Assembly (NCBI RefSeq): GCF_000003605.2
Contig: NW_003147777.1
Coordinates: forward strand, 6,761 to 31,385
DNA from: Saccoglossus kowalevskii
Lineage: Eukaryota; Hemichordata; Enteropneusta; Harrimaniidae
Direction of reading: 5' to 3'
Length of the DNA: 24,625 bases
The notes beneath the pieces were generated by a model. It had not been told where the DNA came from. It made no database searches and saw only the letters and a list, made by a program, of their open reading frames with translations. Made by a program: the position numbers and the translations under genes. This document shows, one piece after another, positions 10,401 through 24,625 of this stretch (position 1 is its first letter; each line of letters opens with the position of its first letter).

Positions 10401-11001
10401 ATCTGCATGGCATAACAATTGAGTTTGAAGATGATGAGTTGTATGGAAAGGTGTGTGGGCTACTTGGCGATGCTGATGGAGACCCAAACAACGACTTTGT
10501 GATGTCTGATGGGACACGTACATTGGATTCCAATGAATTTGGAAATAGCTGGATGGTTCCTGGCAGGTAAGCAAATTATTAGCATTAATACTTGCCACAA
10601 ACAACAGAACCACATGAAATGTGGTATAACTCTGAGTTGGCGATGAAAGCACAGTAACGTTCTATTCTTCAGTCTGTCAATAGATCATTATGCATATAGT
10701 GTTTCTGAACTCAATCAGCTTAGTAACCAGAATACTTGAAACCATCGACTGATTATGTAAAAATGCTGCAATGCATTTTGATCACAAAGTAAGGAACAAG
10801 GCAATGCAATTGCAACTAATATACCTTGATTCAGGCGTTGAGTTCAACAATAATTACAATTTATGTTTTAAATAAATGTTATTTATTGAAACTCTGCAAT
10901 CTGTGACAATGGTTGTTCCAAAGTTAGCTTTCTCATGTGATTTAATTACGAGTTAATATCAATTAAACTATTTATATTCATCTTTCAGTTGTCCCATATA
11001 A
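7370..11001 (+). CDS. Secreted single-VWFD-domain protein, six coding exons, 329 aa
   Basis: Joining 7370-7441, 7896-7956, 8386-8691, 9553-9797, 10274-10566 and 10989-11001 gives 990 nt in one open frame with GT-AG borders throughout. Residues 1-23 form a signal peptide (hydrophobic FFLIVAVLTVVATV). Residues 38-42 hold a GKR site. Residues 45-146 are a beta-strand-like segment of no family I recognise, with sequons N73 and N141. Residues 147-327 are a von Willebrand factor type D domain: CGIVRGDPH, FDGY, FNGFC, then CGLLG (289-293), DGDPNNDF and EFGNSW. The cysteines are C57, C147, C170, C178, C289 and C327. VWFD domains are extracellular calcium-binding, disulphide-linked modules of mucins, von Willebrand factor, vitellogenins and many invertebrate secreted proteins. 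One such domain without EGF, TIL or C8 modules is a short architecture. The ATG follows a TATA box and starts the signal peptide. Specific function is unknown. Confidence 0.88.
7896..7956 (+). CDS. VWFD gene exon 2: short propeptide-like segment
   Basis: Acceptor ttcacag, donor cctg|gttagt. It encodes about 20 residues ending SRSLGKRFP. The GKR tripeptide is a classic prohormone convertase and amidation context, so the segment between the signal peptide and GKR could be released as a small peptide. That is inference. Confidence 0.75.
8386..8691 (+). CDS. VWFD gene exon 3: unrecognised beta-rich segment
   Basis: Acceptor attacag, donor catt|gtgagt. It encodes residues 45-146, starting GWQIKTLHKW and ending NETFGHC at the split codon. 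Alternating hydrophobic residues suggest beta strands. It holds two N-glycosylation sequons (NGS, NET) and one cysteine. I do not recognise a named domain. Confidence 0.82.
9553..9797 (+). CDS. VWFD gene exon 4: N-terminal half of VWFD domain
   Basis: Acceptor aattacag, donor TTG|GTGAGT. It encodes GIVRGDPHLNTFDGYKY, then NFNGFCSYVL and TKSC, the diagnostic start of a VWFD domain with its GDPH motif and first cysteines. The in-frame extension past the donor soon reaches a stop, supporting the splice site. Confidence 0.93.
10092..10160 (+). repeat. Partial duplicate of the exon 5 acceptor region
   Basis: The stretch from CTAAAGCTAATG through TTTGAATGTAG to GGTTGGTAATTAC repeats, with few changes, the sequence around the true exon 5 start about 151 bp downstream. 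The copied acceptor reads TGTAG|GTAAATGG instead of TGTAG|ATAAATGG. Similarity ends about 30 nt into the exon copy, so it is a fragment and not a full alternative exon. Confidence 0.85.
10274..10566 (+). CDS. VWFD gene exon 5: C-terminal half of VWFD domain
   Basis: Acceptor gaatgtag, donor GGCAG|GTAAGC. It encodes residues 229-325, with INGKRMVGNYT at the start and YGKVCGLLGDADGDPNNDF and EFGNSWMV near the end. The acidic DGDPNND loop fits VWFD calcium binding. The usual CGLCG motif is CGLLG here. Confidence 0.93.
10989..11001 (+). CDS. VWFD gene exon 6: 13-nt terminal coding exon
   Basis: Acceptor catctttcag|T. With the AG left over from exon 5 it gives S-C-P-I-stop (TAA at 10999-11001). 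The cysteine would be the last of the VWFD domain, which normally closes with a cysteine shortly after FGNSW. The phase fits and the polypyrimidine tract is good, but so short an exon needs transcript support. Confidence 0.55.
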
Positions 11002-11160
11002 CTAACAAATTGAGGAGTTTATCAGCGATACTGAACAAGACTGACGACTGGAGAACTCGATGAGAAAAAGTAGAATTATATTTATCTGTTCGTATTAGTC
11101 AGGCATGTTTTAAAACTATACAATCTGCATATTTTGTTTTTGTAGTTGCAATAGTATGTA

Positions 11161-11178
11161 GTATGTTTATAAACATAC
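11161..11178. other. 18-bp perfect palindrome
   Basis: GTATGTTTATAAACATAC equals its own reverse complement. It lies in the left copy of the 3' duplication and is missing from the right copy. Confidence 0.8.
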
Positions 11179-11202
11179 GCTCGACCCTTTCCCCATAGCT
11201 GA

Positions 11203-11208
11203 AATAAA
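11203..11208 (+). terminator. Candidate polyadenylation signal of the VWFD gene
   Basis: AATAAA about 200 nt downstream of the TAA. Because of the tandem duplication a second AATAAA sits at 11395-11400, with another at 11371-11376. Which is used cannot be told from sequence. Confidence 0.4.
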
Positions 11209-11446
11209 ATTGATATACACGCAGTAAAATAGTACTGTGTTATACATTTAGTTACTGGACAAGACTGAAAACTTAAGAACTCGAAAACAAAAATAGAATT
11301 ATATTTATCTGTTCATATTAGTCATGCATGTTATAAAACTATACAATCTGCGGCCTTTTTTGGAAGTTTCAATAAACACTATCCCCATAGTTAAAATAAA
11401 ATTGATATACATGCAGAAAAGGAGTCCTGTGTCTTATATTCAGGGA

Positions 11447-13240
11447 TAATGCTAGATCAGGGTCTGCAACGAATATCGTCGCAGTAATGGAAGAAACACC
11501 AAATATTCACTAATGCTAGCTAAATGACGAAGTGAACAGCTGCATACTGCAAAAACAAGTTCATTCGGGGTCGTACTATACTGTGCCAGTTTCAAACAGT
11601 TCAACAGTTATACTCTAGAAGAAAATAACCAATATTTGAACCTGGAGATTGTCTGAAGGGAGACAATTTACCATTATTTTGCAAGATTATTGATTTTGGT
11701 TGCCGTTATCGATGTTTTCAAAAACTTACACAAATGCTTACTACTCTATAATAAACAACGGTTATGGTTAAAATGTTATATAACGTACTAATATTAAATC
11801 GAGTGGGTGGCTGAACACTCTACATTACAGAAAATCAAATACATTATTGTTGAAAATGACACATAAATTCACGTTTGAAATTAGCTGCAACTATTAAAAC
11901 TTTTAAGTCGAACACAACTTAGTAGGTATTTTGAGTACAGTCAAAAGAGTTTGGTACTCTCTGTATAGCAATGAAAAAGCATGTGAACAGGTTTGTCAAG
12001 TAGAAGAAAACAATTACGTTATTCAGTTTTCAGTAGCTTGCTGTCCTACGTATGCCAATGAATCCCTAGGTCATGCATCTGATATTGTGTGACCCTCATC
12101 GCCTGTCTCTTTTTTGAGAAGTAGGTGTTAGTTGTTGTGTTGTCACATTTCAGAAGACTGCACTGCCTTGCATTGAGGCTTAACTGCTTATGAAGTCGAG
12201 TAAAATCACCCTATGTTTCACGATACTTTTATACGAGCTCAACGTATAATGTTAAGAAATAGTGTACAAAGTTGTGAAAAGCGATTGAAAAGTTGTTGAT
12301 TTGATTGGGAATATTAAGTGGTTGGCGTAAACAACCCTGTAGTTAAAAGTTGGAAAAATAAATCAAAATGCGAATGAAATACCGGTATGTATTACCAGAC
12401 TGTATTACGAGCTTTAGGTATGATAATGAGAAAAAGTTTCTAAAGTTGTGAAAAGCGATCGAAAAGTATGAAAAATACTTAAAAAGTCAAATCCCTCTAT
12501 ATGCAAAAAGTCATCAGAACTGGACAGATAATGTTACGAAATAGCTTACAAAGTTGTAAAAAGCGATTGAAAATTTGGTAGACTTGATGTTACATTTGGT
12601 AGTTGTCTTTACGAAACCCATAGTGGAAAATTCGAAAAGGCGTTGAAAAGCCTGGTAAACGACCCTCAAATGGTCCAATTATCGTCCGAAGCATGTAGAG
12701 GTCATAGGCCAGAAACATACAAGTGCAATCGATATCAATTTTGGAACATATTATAAAAGTGAGTGGACATTAAAATTCATCACACGCATATATCAGAGTG
12801 GTCACGGTATCGACAAATACAAAATACATTGGCCGTGCAAGTACTTGCATTGGAGACCACCTTAGCAAATCAACTAGCGAACCTACTATTTTAAAAATGT
12901 TGTCACACACATTGTAATTACATATTTCAATTTAATGCGTGCTCTATGTGATTATCATGATGGACAATTTTGTTGCAAATCGTAAAAATTTACTTTAATG
13001 TTTAAAGAAAATTTACAATTTCCTTGTCCATTCAGGAAAATAGTGGTGCTGATTGTAGTCGACGAACAAGATTCAAATTCGTAAATTAACTGGCATATTC
13101 TACAAGATAACTCATGTCATTCAAAAATCAATTAAAGTTATTCTGTACAGTGCTTTTGCTTTTCCACTTATCTCATATGGACGTGTGCAGTAATTTTACT
13201 TATACAAAAGTGCATACAGTGTACTATTACGTTATCATAT
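11447..13240. other. Spacer with degenerate repeats, no gene seen
   Basis: About 1.8 kb, AT-rich, with no ORF of note in any frame. Part of it (12241-12584) contains three diverged copies of a GAAAAGCGAT-centred segment, listed separately. Confidence 0.5.
12241..12584. repeat. Three diverged copies of a ~55-bp segment
   Basis: The core ACAAAGTTGTGAAAAGCGAT followed by TGAAAA recurs near 12267, 12440 and 12549, each preceded by a TATAATG or GATAATG motif 20-40 bp upstream. Spacing is irregular (about 173 and 109 bp). Origin unknown. Confidence 0.6.
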
Positions 13241-13718
13241 TGTCATGAATTAGTTTTAGCGACTTGTTTAGCTGATTACTAGTGAATGGCTATGTTAGAT
13301 CTGTCATCGTTTAGGCTCATGCGAGGTCCTGGACATAACTTGACTCAGTGATTTGGAACTAATTACGATATGACCATTGCCATCCGGACCGCTGTTTCTG
13401 ACAGTTGGGTATTTGCAGTTAGTAATATAGTGAACGATTAATCAAAAGTTATGACGTGTCCAGTACTTAGTGTGATTTGCTGTATGATTGAAGACCACGC
13501 CTTATAGACTTTAAACTTCTTTGTAATTGGGTTAAGGTTTTGAAAGTGACTAAAGACGAAAGTTGATACGTATTTCGTTGTGCGCGTTTATTTGACGGTA
13601 AAGCATAAGTGACTTTACTGGTCCGGTACCTCAAGCAGACGAGATATAGAGACCAGACGACGAATTTCCCCCTGACACGTATTGGAGAACCCCAGAGGAG
13701 AAGATTTTCCCCGTGATA
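13241..13718 (+). mobile_element. Solo LTR of the 1-2511 family, inverted and diverged
   Basis: It starts TGTCATGAAT and ends CCCCGTGATA, the same ends as the LTR at 1854-2511 but on the other strand. Blocks at about 13305-13560 and 13567-13718 match the reverse complements of about 2188-2450 and 1854-2010. The ~170 bp between those blocks in the 658-bp LTR is missing here. ATAT flanks both sides (13237-13240 and 13719-13722), a possible 4-bp target duplication, though such AT-rich DNA makes this weak. Recombination between LTRs commonly leaves solo copies. Confidence 0.75.
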
Positions 13719-13722
13719 ATAT

Positions 13723-14761
13723 TATAATAACCGCTTGGCTTCTCTGATTAAAAAGATTGGGAAATCTGTGCATTTTAAACAACACTTTCTTCAGTCCATG
13801 ATATTTGTCAACAAATAGAGCATACAACACTAAATAAAACACAAATATATTAGTATATTAGTAGTTTTCAAATCACCATTTTCGCCCCCATTTTCACATC
13901 CATCATTTAACCACACTGTCATGTTAATTTATTATGTGAAATGTCAGTGAAAAAGTTGAAAATGAAATTTGGTAATTATTATGTACAGTTTTTAACCCAA
14001 TCTTATGCAGATCTGGCCTTTTGCAATGAGCATTTATCCACCAAGTTGGAAATGTGAATAGTCCTCGAGATTTCGATAAAAAGGGTATCAGATCAGATCT
14101 ATGAACTGTCAAAGGGCATATATGTATGTTTCATTGAACTACAACAGAAGATCTTGCTTGAATGAGCAAGCGAGCACAAACACATCAAACTCATCCCCAA
14201 ATACTTCCATTGTGTGCTATTCACACTGAAGCCAAAAATCAAAAAGACCTTGTTTATGACAAGAACATTCAATGCTATTGGCGACAGCGACAGCAACAAA
14301 TATATACGTTGCCTTCATTTTTTGTTACAGACAAGGTGCATCTCATTCAGAAATGCTTGACAGGACACAGTGGTAACGCTACCAAACTGTCTTTGTATGA
14401 TAATGACTGATCATGCCAGCTTTCTTTTAGATTAAACCCGGCTTTTTACACAGCTGTGTTTCAACCAGAGTAAACAATTACGGATGCCATGCCCACACCA
14501 GGGGGGTTCAACAAACGTCAGTTGAATTCTGTGATCATAACAACAAATATCCATTTGTGTACGTGATGGTATTAGTCTTGTAAATCACTTGAGATATACT
14601 ATTAGTCCTCGCTGTACTAAGGCCGGGGAAAACGACGATACGCGATTCAGTCTAGTATTTCGAAACTTCGCATGAAATGTTCAGCTGGTGGATCAGGTGT
14701 AAACAGAGTTTACTTGTAAACAGTGAGTAAATTGCCTCATCATGATCAACAGAAGAGCTTG
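13723..14761. other. Spacer between solo LTR and LINE, no gene supported
   Basis: Contains an 82-codon plus-strand ORF at 14162-14410 and overlapping minus-strand ORFs, none with a motif I recognise. The last ~250 bp may be a LINE 5' region (untranslated or ORF1 remnant), but I cannot identify coding similarity there. Confidence 0.4.
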
Positions 14762-14763
14762 AC

Positions 14764-15400
14764 CTTTAGTTTTTGGAATGCTAGGTCTGTTAACAATAAA
14801 TTGTCTGTATTGTGCTCAGTTATAGCGGAAAAAAGACAGATGTCTTTGTCCCCCCGGAATCGTGGTTAAGTAATTCGCGAAAGCAGCAGTTAATTTTAAA
14901 TGAATTTCCGTCATTATAATATACATAGTTGTCCGCACAAATCGGCGGTCAGCCAAAATGTAAGCGCCGAGATGAACAATAAAGATAGTTTTTCACCATT
15001 TGAATTAATGGAGTTATCCATTCGTATAGAACGGAACATGGTTCACATGTTTGTTGTTTATCGCTCTCCACCATCACAAATGAATGAATCGTCTTTACTC
15101 GAATGTGTTGTTATTTCACCTGACCGATTGATTATTTTGGATGATTTCAATTTTCATTTAGAAAATGAAATTGATCGCGATGTTGTTAAGCTCAACGAAA
15201 CTTTGGTATCTATGGATTTAATACAGCATGTCCGGGCTCTCACACATGACAAAGGGCATACACTCGATATTGTCATCACGCGATCATCAGAACCATGGGT
15301 TTATGGGCTCAGATCATTGTTTGATTAAAATCATCTCGAATCTACCTCGTCATTGTTCCTGCAAGATCAAACGTGCGAGTCGAGTTTTACTTCTTTTAAT
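14764..15400 (+). pseudogene. LINE endonuclease domain remnant
   Basis: It opens with FSFWNARSVNNKLSVL, the usual N-terminal endonuclease motif, and after a +1 shift continues TDVFVPPESWL (family pattern D-x-F-x-x-x-E-T/S-W-L). An open stretch at about 14990-15328 contains VVYRSP, LIILDDFNFHLEN, HTLDIVITRS; a further shift restores GSDHCLI, the SDH catalytic motif. At least two frameshifts and several stops break it. This apurinic-like endonuclease nicks the target DNA in intact elements. Confidence 0.82.
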
Positions 15401-16029
15401 AATGTGAACGTAAATGAACTCATGAATGATTAAATGACACCATGACACAAGTATTAAATACTTTTACTTCAGAAAAATGTAGTCTTTGTTGATAAATATC
15501 ACGCACGATGGTTCGGCGATGAAGTTCGAGAACATCAGAAGGAGGTCAGAAGGCTGGAACAGCAGTGGGAAACAAGTTCTCTTGAAATAAATAGACTGAT
15601 GTCTGTGAAAAACGAGCTGAGCACAAGCGACTAATAACATTAGAGCATCAAATCTTCGAAGTAAAGTTGAGAACTCTGTCCAACGAAATCTGTGTTCAGT
15701 GATTGATAATACGATCGATGAAAAGAGGGCTACCGCCCAAATACTACCGCAACATGACCCGGAAGTTTTAGCGAAATTTTTTACGGCCTTTGTCTGTGCC
15801 AAAGTTCCTAAACTACGTAAAATTTTGGATTTAACAACTAGCCATTGTGAATTTATTAATAATGGTTATTCGTTTTTTTTATTCCTGTTGATAGGGATTA
15901 TCTATCCAAAATGATTTTATCCATGAATTCCAGGTAGACTAGATCTAATTCCGACTTCACTTGTGACAATGGGTTTTCCACAAATCTTCCATTATTAATA
16001 CGTCATAAAGTTCTGGTATTTTTCCAGAT

Positions 16030-16458
16030 TGTCTTAAACATACGATTGTTTTGCCTCTTTCAAAGAAATCTGAGCTCGACGTTGATGTGCTAACAGATTA
16101 CGCCCTGTTTCCAATCTGCCCTTCCTTGGCAAAGTTAATGAGAAAATTATTGTAGAACAAATCAATGGTCATTTGTCAAATTATTCACTTTACTCAAAAT
16201 TGCAAATTGTATTGATGGTGTAACATCGGAACAACGTGATCTGTTGTATGGTGTGCCACAGTGAATTGTGCTCCCTTGAAAGATATCATGAGGAAACATT
16301 TGTTGAATTTCATGATGTACGCAGATGATCAACAATTATATATCACGTGTAAAAACGAGGAAATGTCTCGACCTATGATTGAGGGAATTCGGAAATGGGT
16401 GTTGTCAAACAGGTTGGTTTTGAATGACAGTAAAACTGAAGTGATACACTTGTACTGA
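16030..16458 (+). pseudogene. LINE reverse transcriptase domain remnant
   Basis: Fragments read TIVLPLSKKSELDVDVLTDY (RT entry region), then YGVPQ, then after a deletion NFMMYADDQQLYIT, the YADD active-site block, then RPMIEGIRKWVLSNRLVLND and SKTEVI. Between YGVPQ and the YADD region the element has lost most of the usual intervening residues. Stops and frameshifts are frequent, so no functional enzyme can be made. Confidence 0.85.
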
Positions 16459-16684
16459 AAATATGGTAAACATAAGCGTTTATCATTCCTTTGCATCGGT
16501 TCTGATGAAATCAATTCTTCTGATCTAGGAATCTAGGGTTTTACATTGATAGTTTTGCTTTATCGCATAAACAAATTTCAAATGTGTGTAAATCAGCCTC
16601 TTGTACATTAAGTCATATTGGCTGTATTAGAAATGATTTAAATTGTAGTAGTACTGAGCACAGTTAATTCAAGCTTTCAAAATC

Positions 16685-17090
16685 TCTAGATTGGATTATT
16701 GTAATAGTCTATATAACCATCGTCCTGACTATCTTATTGCCCACCTTCAACGTATTCAAAATTCCGTAGCTCGATTTGTTATCCTTTCAAGTAAACATGA
16801 GCACATAACTCCTGTTCAAAATCTTCACTGGTTACCCGTTTCCCAACACATGGTTTTAAGGTTTTAATGTTTGTATCTTATCTATTAGACCTCATTACTA
16901 TTCCAGTTCGGCAAACTCGTTCGTCGTCCACTATAAGGTTAATATGAACCCAGTTATAAACAAGAGCATTACGGAAAGAGGGGATTTTCGGTTGCTGCAC
17001 CCAAGCTCTGGAACGCACTTTCCAGAGTTTTTTGTCTGTTTTCAAGTCTCAACTAAAAACTCATCTTTACCATATAGCTTACCATAGTAC
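16685..17090 (+). pseudogene. LINE C-terminal conserved tail remnant
   Basis: Reads RLDYCNSLYNHRPDYLIAHL, then QRIQNSVARFVILS, HITPVQNLHWLPVS. After stops and shifts come pieces comparable to the usual R-A-F-x-x-A-A-P-x-L-W-N-x-L-P and F-K-S-x-L-K-T-H-L-F blocks. These are characteristic of CR1/L2-type LINE polyproteins. Confidence 0.8.
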
Positions 17091-17232
17091 ATCATTACAA
17101 TGATGCGTTTTTATCCGGTTTTAATGTAATCTTATTTTACTAAAAAAATGTATTCTTATAACTATTTTTATGTAAAGCACATTTAGATTATGTTTTTATG
17201 TAATGCGCTGTACAAGAATTAAAATAACAATA

Positions 17233-18270
17233 ACTCACTTTAAAAACCATATACAACATGTTCCTGAAGATACAAGTTTATTGCTGTTCTAAATTAGTAA
17301 CACTGATTACACAAAATAAGAATTTCTACATTTGACATTGTACTTTAAATATTGTTAAATTGCAACAAAATGGTTTTAAAATACAATGTAGCAAAATATT
17401 GAACGACTAAATATGAAATATAGTCAATTAATAGCACTTAAATGTGCATGCGGGACTGTACATAAATGGTTCAATGATACATATATTGTTGTACCAATCT
17501 TAGTCATGTGTCTTCGATATGTTTATATTTCTATCACTCCTCGCTTGAACTTTTTGTTATGTATATTATGTAATTGACAGTATGCAGATTGCAATTGCTA
17601 TTCTTGCATATACATATTAGTAACAACCATTGGTTCATTGATTCTCACTTTGCATTATTAGCCAATTGTGAAGACTTTGAATTATTAGAGGTGAATGATT
17701 TTTTTCTGAGCTATTGAAAAACTGGCAGAGTTAGGTTTGAAACATGACTTTGGTATCGGAAGCCAGTACCTACAAGATTGTCATATCGAGATGGGATAGC
17801 CATACACAAAGAATTTTTGAATTATACATTACCATGAACTGATATGCATGACAATGCTTTGAATTTCATATTTGCTTTATCACAAGTAGTAGTATTGTAT
17901 ACTATAAAGGTATGCACCTATATATTTATCCTCATGATATCTACAATATTCTGACTACAAATGCAGCTAATACACTTGAAACAACAACTATTCATGTAAT
18001 TAACCATACTAATGCTTCTTCAAAGGAAAAGTTTAAGTTTTAAAATACCACAATCCATAATGCTGGCACAAAGTAACTTTAATCCATATGTAGTCATGTT
18101 TAACATTTTGTAATTTGTTGAAAAATACATGACAATATTATTACATATTTGATATATTTGTTCACAATCATTTTCAGATTTTGAATAAAAATGCTGCTAA
18201 AATATTGTTTTCTAGAGTAATAGAAAAGTAATTTCTACTACTTAGATATGGTGTTAATCTAATCACTAAA
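17233..18270 (-). other. Probable ASS1 3' untranslated region and flank
   Basis: AT-rich, no coding content on either strand. It lies directly downstream of the ASS1 stop on the minus strand and contains candidate polyadenylation signals of both canonical (AATAAA) and variant (ATTAAA) type. Confidence 0.45.
17277..17282 (-). terminator. Candidate ASS1 polyadenylation signal (AATAAA)
   Basis: The plus strand TTTATT reads AATAAA on the minus strand, about 990 nt past the stop. A variant ATTAAA at 18078-18083, about 190 nt past the stop, is a closer alternative. Confidence 0.35.
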
Positions 18271-24454
<6,184 letters not shown>

Positions 24455-24625
24455 CTACAGAAACAAGAAACATGCACTTATTACCAAACTTATTATCAAA
24501 TTGCCTTAATAAGAACATTATTAATATATGCCAATTAATTAGCTTTGTTCCTGCTTGTTCCTACTTTTGCTAGAATAAAATTTTGATGCAAGGCATTTTG
24601 GTGGTTTTGTACATTTTTTTTACTG

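Larger units (their letters stand above)
11019..11446. repeat. Tandem duplication in the VWFD gene 3' flank
   Basis: About 11019-11250 and 11251-11446 are diverged copies. Shared landmarks in order are ACAAGACTGA, TAGAATTATATTTATCTGTT, TATTAGTCA.GCATGTT, AAAACTATACAATCTGC, CCCCATAG.T.AAATAAAA and TTGATATACA.GCAG. The right copy lacks about 35 bp that includes a perfect palindrome in the left copy. Confidence 0.85.
14762..17232 (+). mobile_element. Degenerate CR1/L2-like LINE
   Basis: Fragments of one non-LTR retrotransposon polyprotein follow in the correct order: endonuclease, reverse transcriptase, then the conserved C-terminal tail, all on the plus strand and separated by frameshifts, stops and an internal deletion. 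The end (TGTAATGCGCTGTACAAGAA then AATAACAATAA) resembles the short 3' repeats of CR1/L2-clade elements. At about 2.5 kb it is shorter than intact members and is clearly inactive. The exact clade cannot be set by eye. Confidence 0.85.

Noticed and set aside
10300-10652. Two minus-strand ORFs opposite exon 5
   Set aside because: Shadow frames of a confidently identified VWFD exon.
14162-14410. 82-codon plus-strand ORF
   Set aside because: No motif, overlapping ORFs on the other strand, and surrounded by repeats; not supportable as a gene.

Overview
The window is animal nuclear DNA. It is AT-rich, its genes are split by GT-AG introns of about 120-1400 bp, and it carries degenerate LINE and LTR-type elements and micro- and minisatellites. 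Two protein genes can be read with confidence. The exact organism cannot be fixed; an invertebrate deuterostome such as an acorn worm or lancelet is my guess, not a demonstrated fact.

Layout, left to right. (1) Positions 1-2511 hold a minus-oriented LTR-type retroelement with no coding capacity: two near-identical LTR copies (the first cut by the window edge) around a 1.5 kb ORF-poor interior. (2) Eight exact-length 63-bp minisatellite units (2512-3015) abut the LTR tip. (3) Positions 3016-7299 are AT-rich spacer with microsatellites and two weak ORF candidates. (4) Positions 7300-11001 hold a plus-strand six-exon gene for a predicted secreted 329-residue protein with a signal peptide, a GKR processing site, an unrecognised ~100-residue segment and one von Willebrand factor D (VWFD) domain; its 3' flank is tandemly duplicated. 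(5) Positions 11447-13240 are spacer with degenerate repeats. (6) Positions 13241-13718 are a diverged solo LTR of the family seen at 1-2511, in the opposite orientation. (7) Positions 14762-17232 are a dead CR1/L2-like LINE with endonuclease, reverse transcriptase and C-terminal remnants. (8) Positions 17277-24454 hold, on the minus strand, the last 12 coding exons (355 residues) of argininosuccinate synthase (ASS1). Its first ~58 residues, with the P-loop, lie beyond the right edge. The largest ASS1 intron carries a ~0.9 kb element built of ~145-bp repeats with a terminal hairpin.

The VWFD gene and ASS1 run toward each other (plus and minus), with the transposon-rich 11-18 kb region between their 3' ends. 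Nothing suggests they work together: one is a predicted extracellular protein, the other a cytosolic urea-cycle/arginine enzyme. I found no convincing new biological system. The points most worth a second look are the LTR family with its matching solo copy, the exon-start duplication in the VWFD gene, the processing site of the VWFD protein, and the intronic hairpin-tailed repeat.
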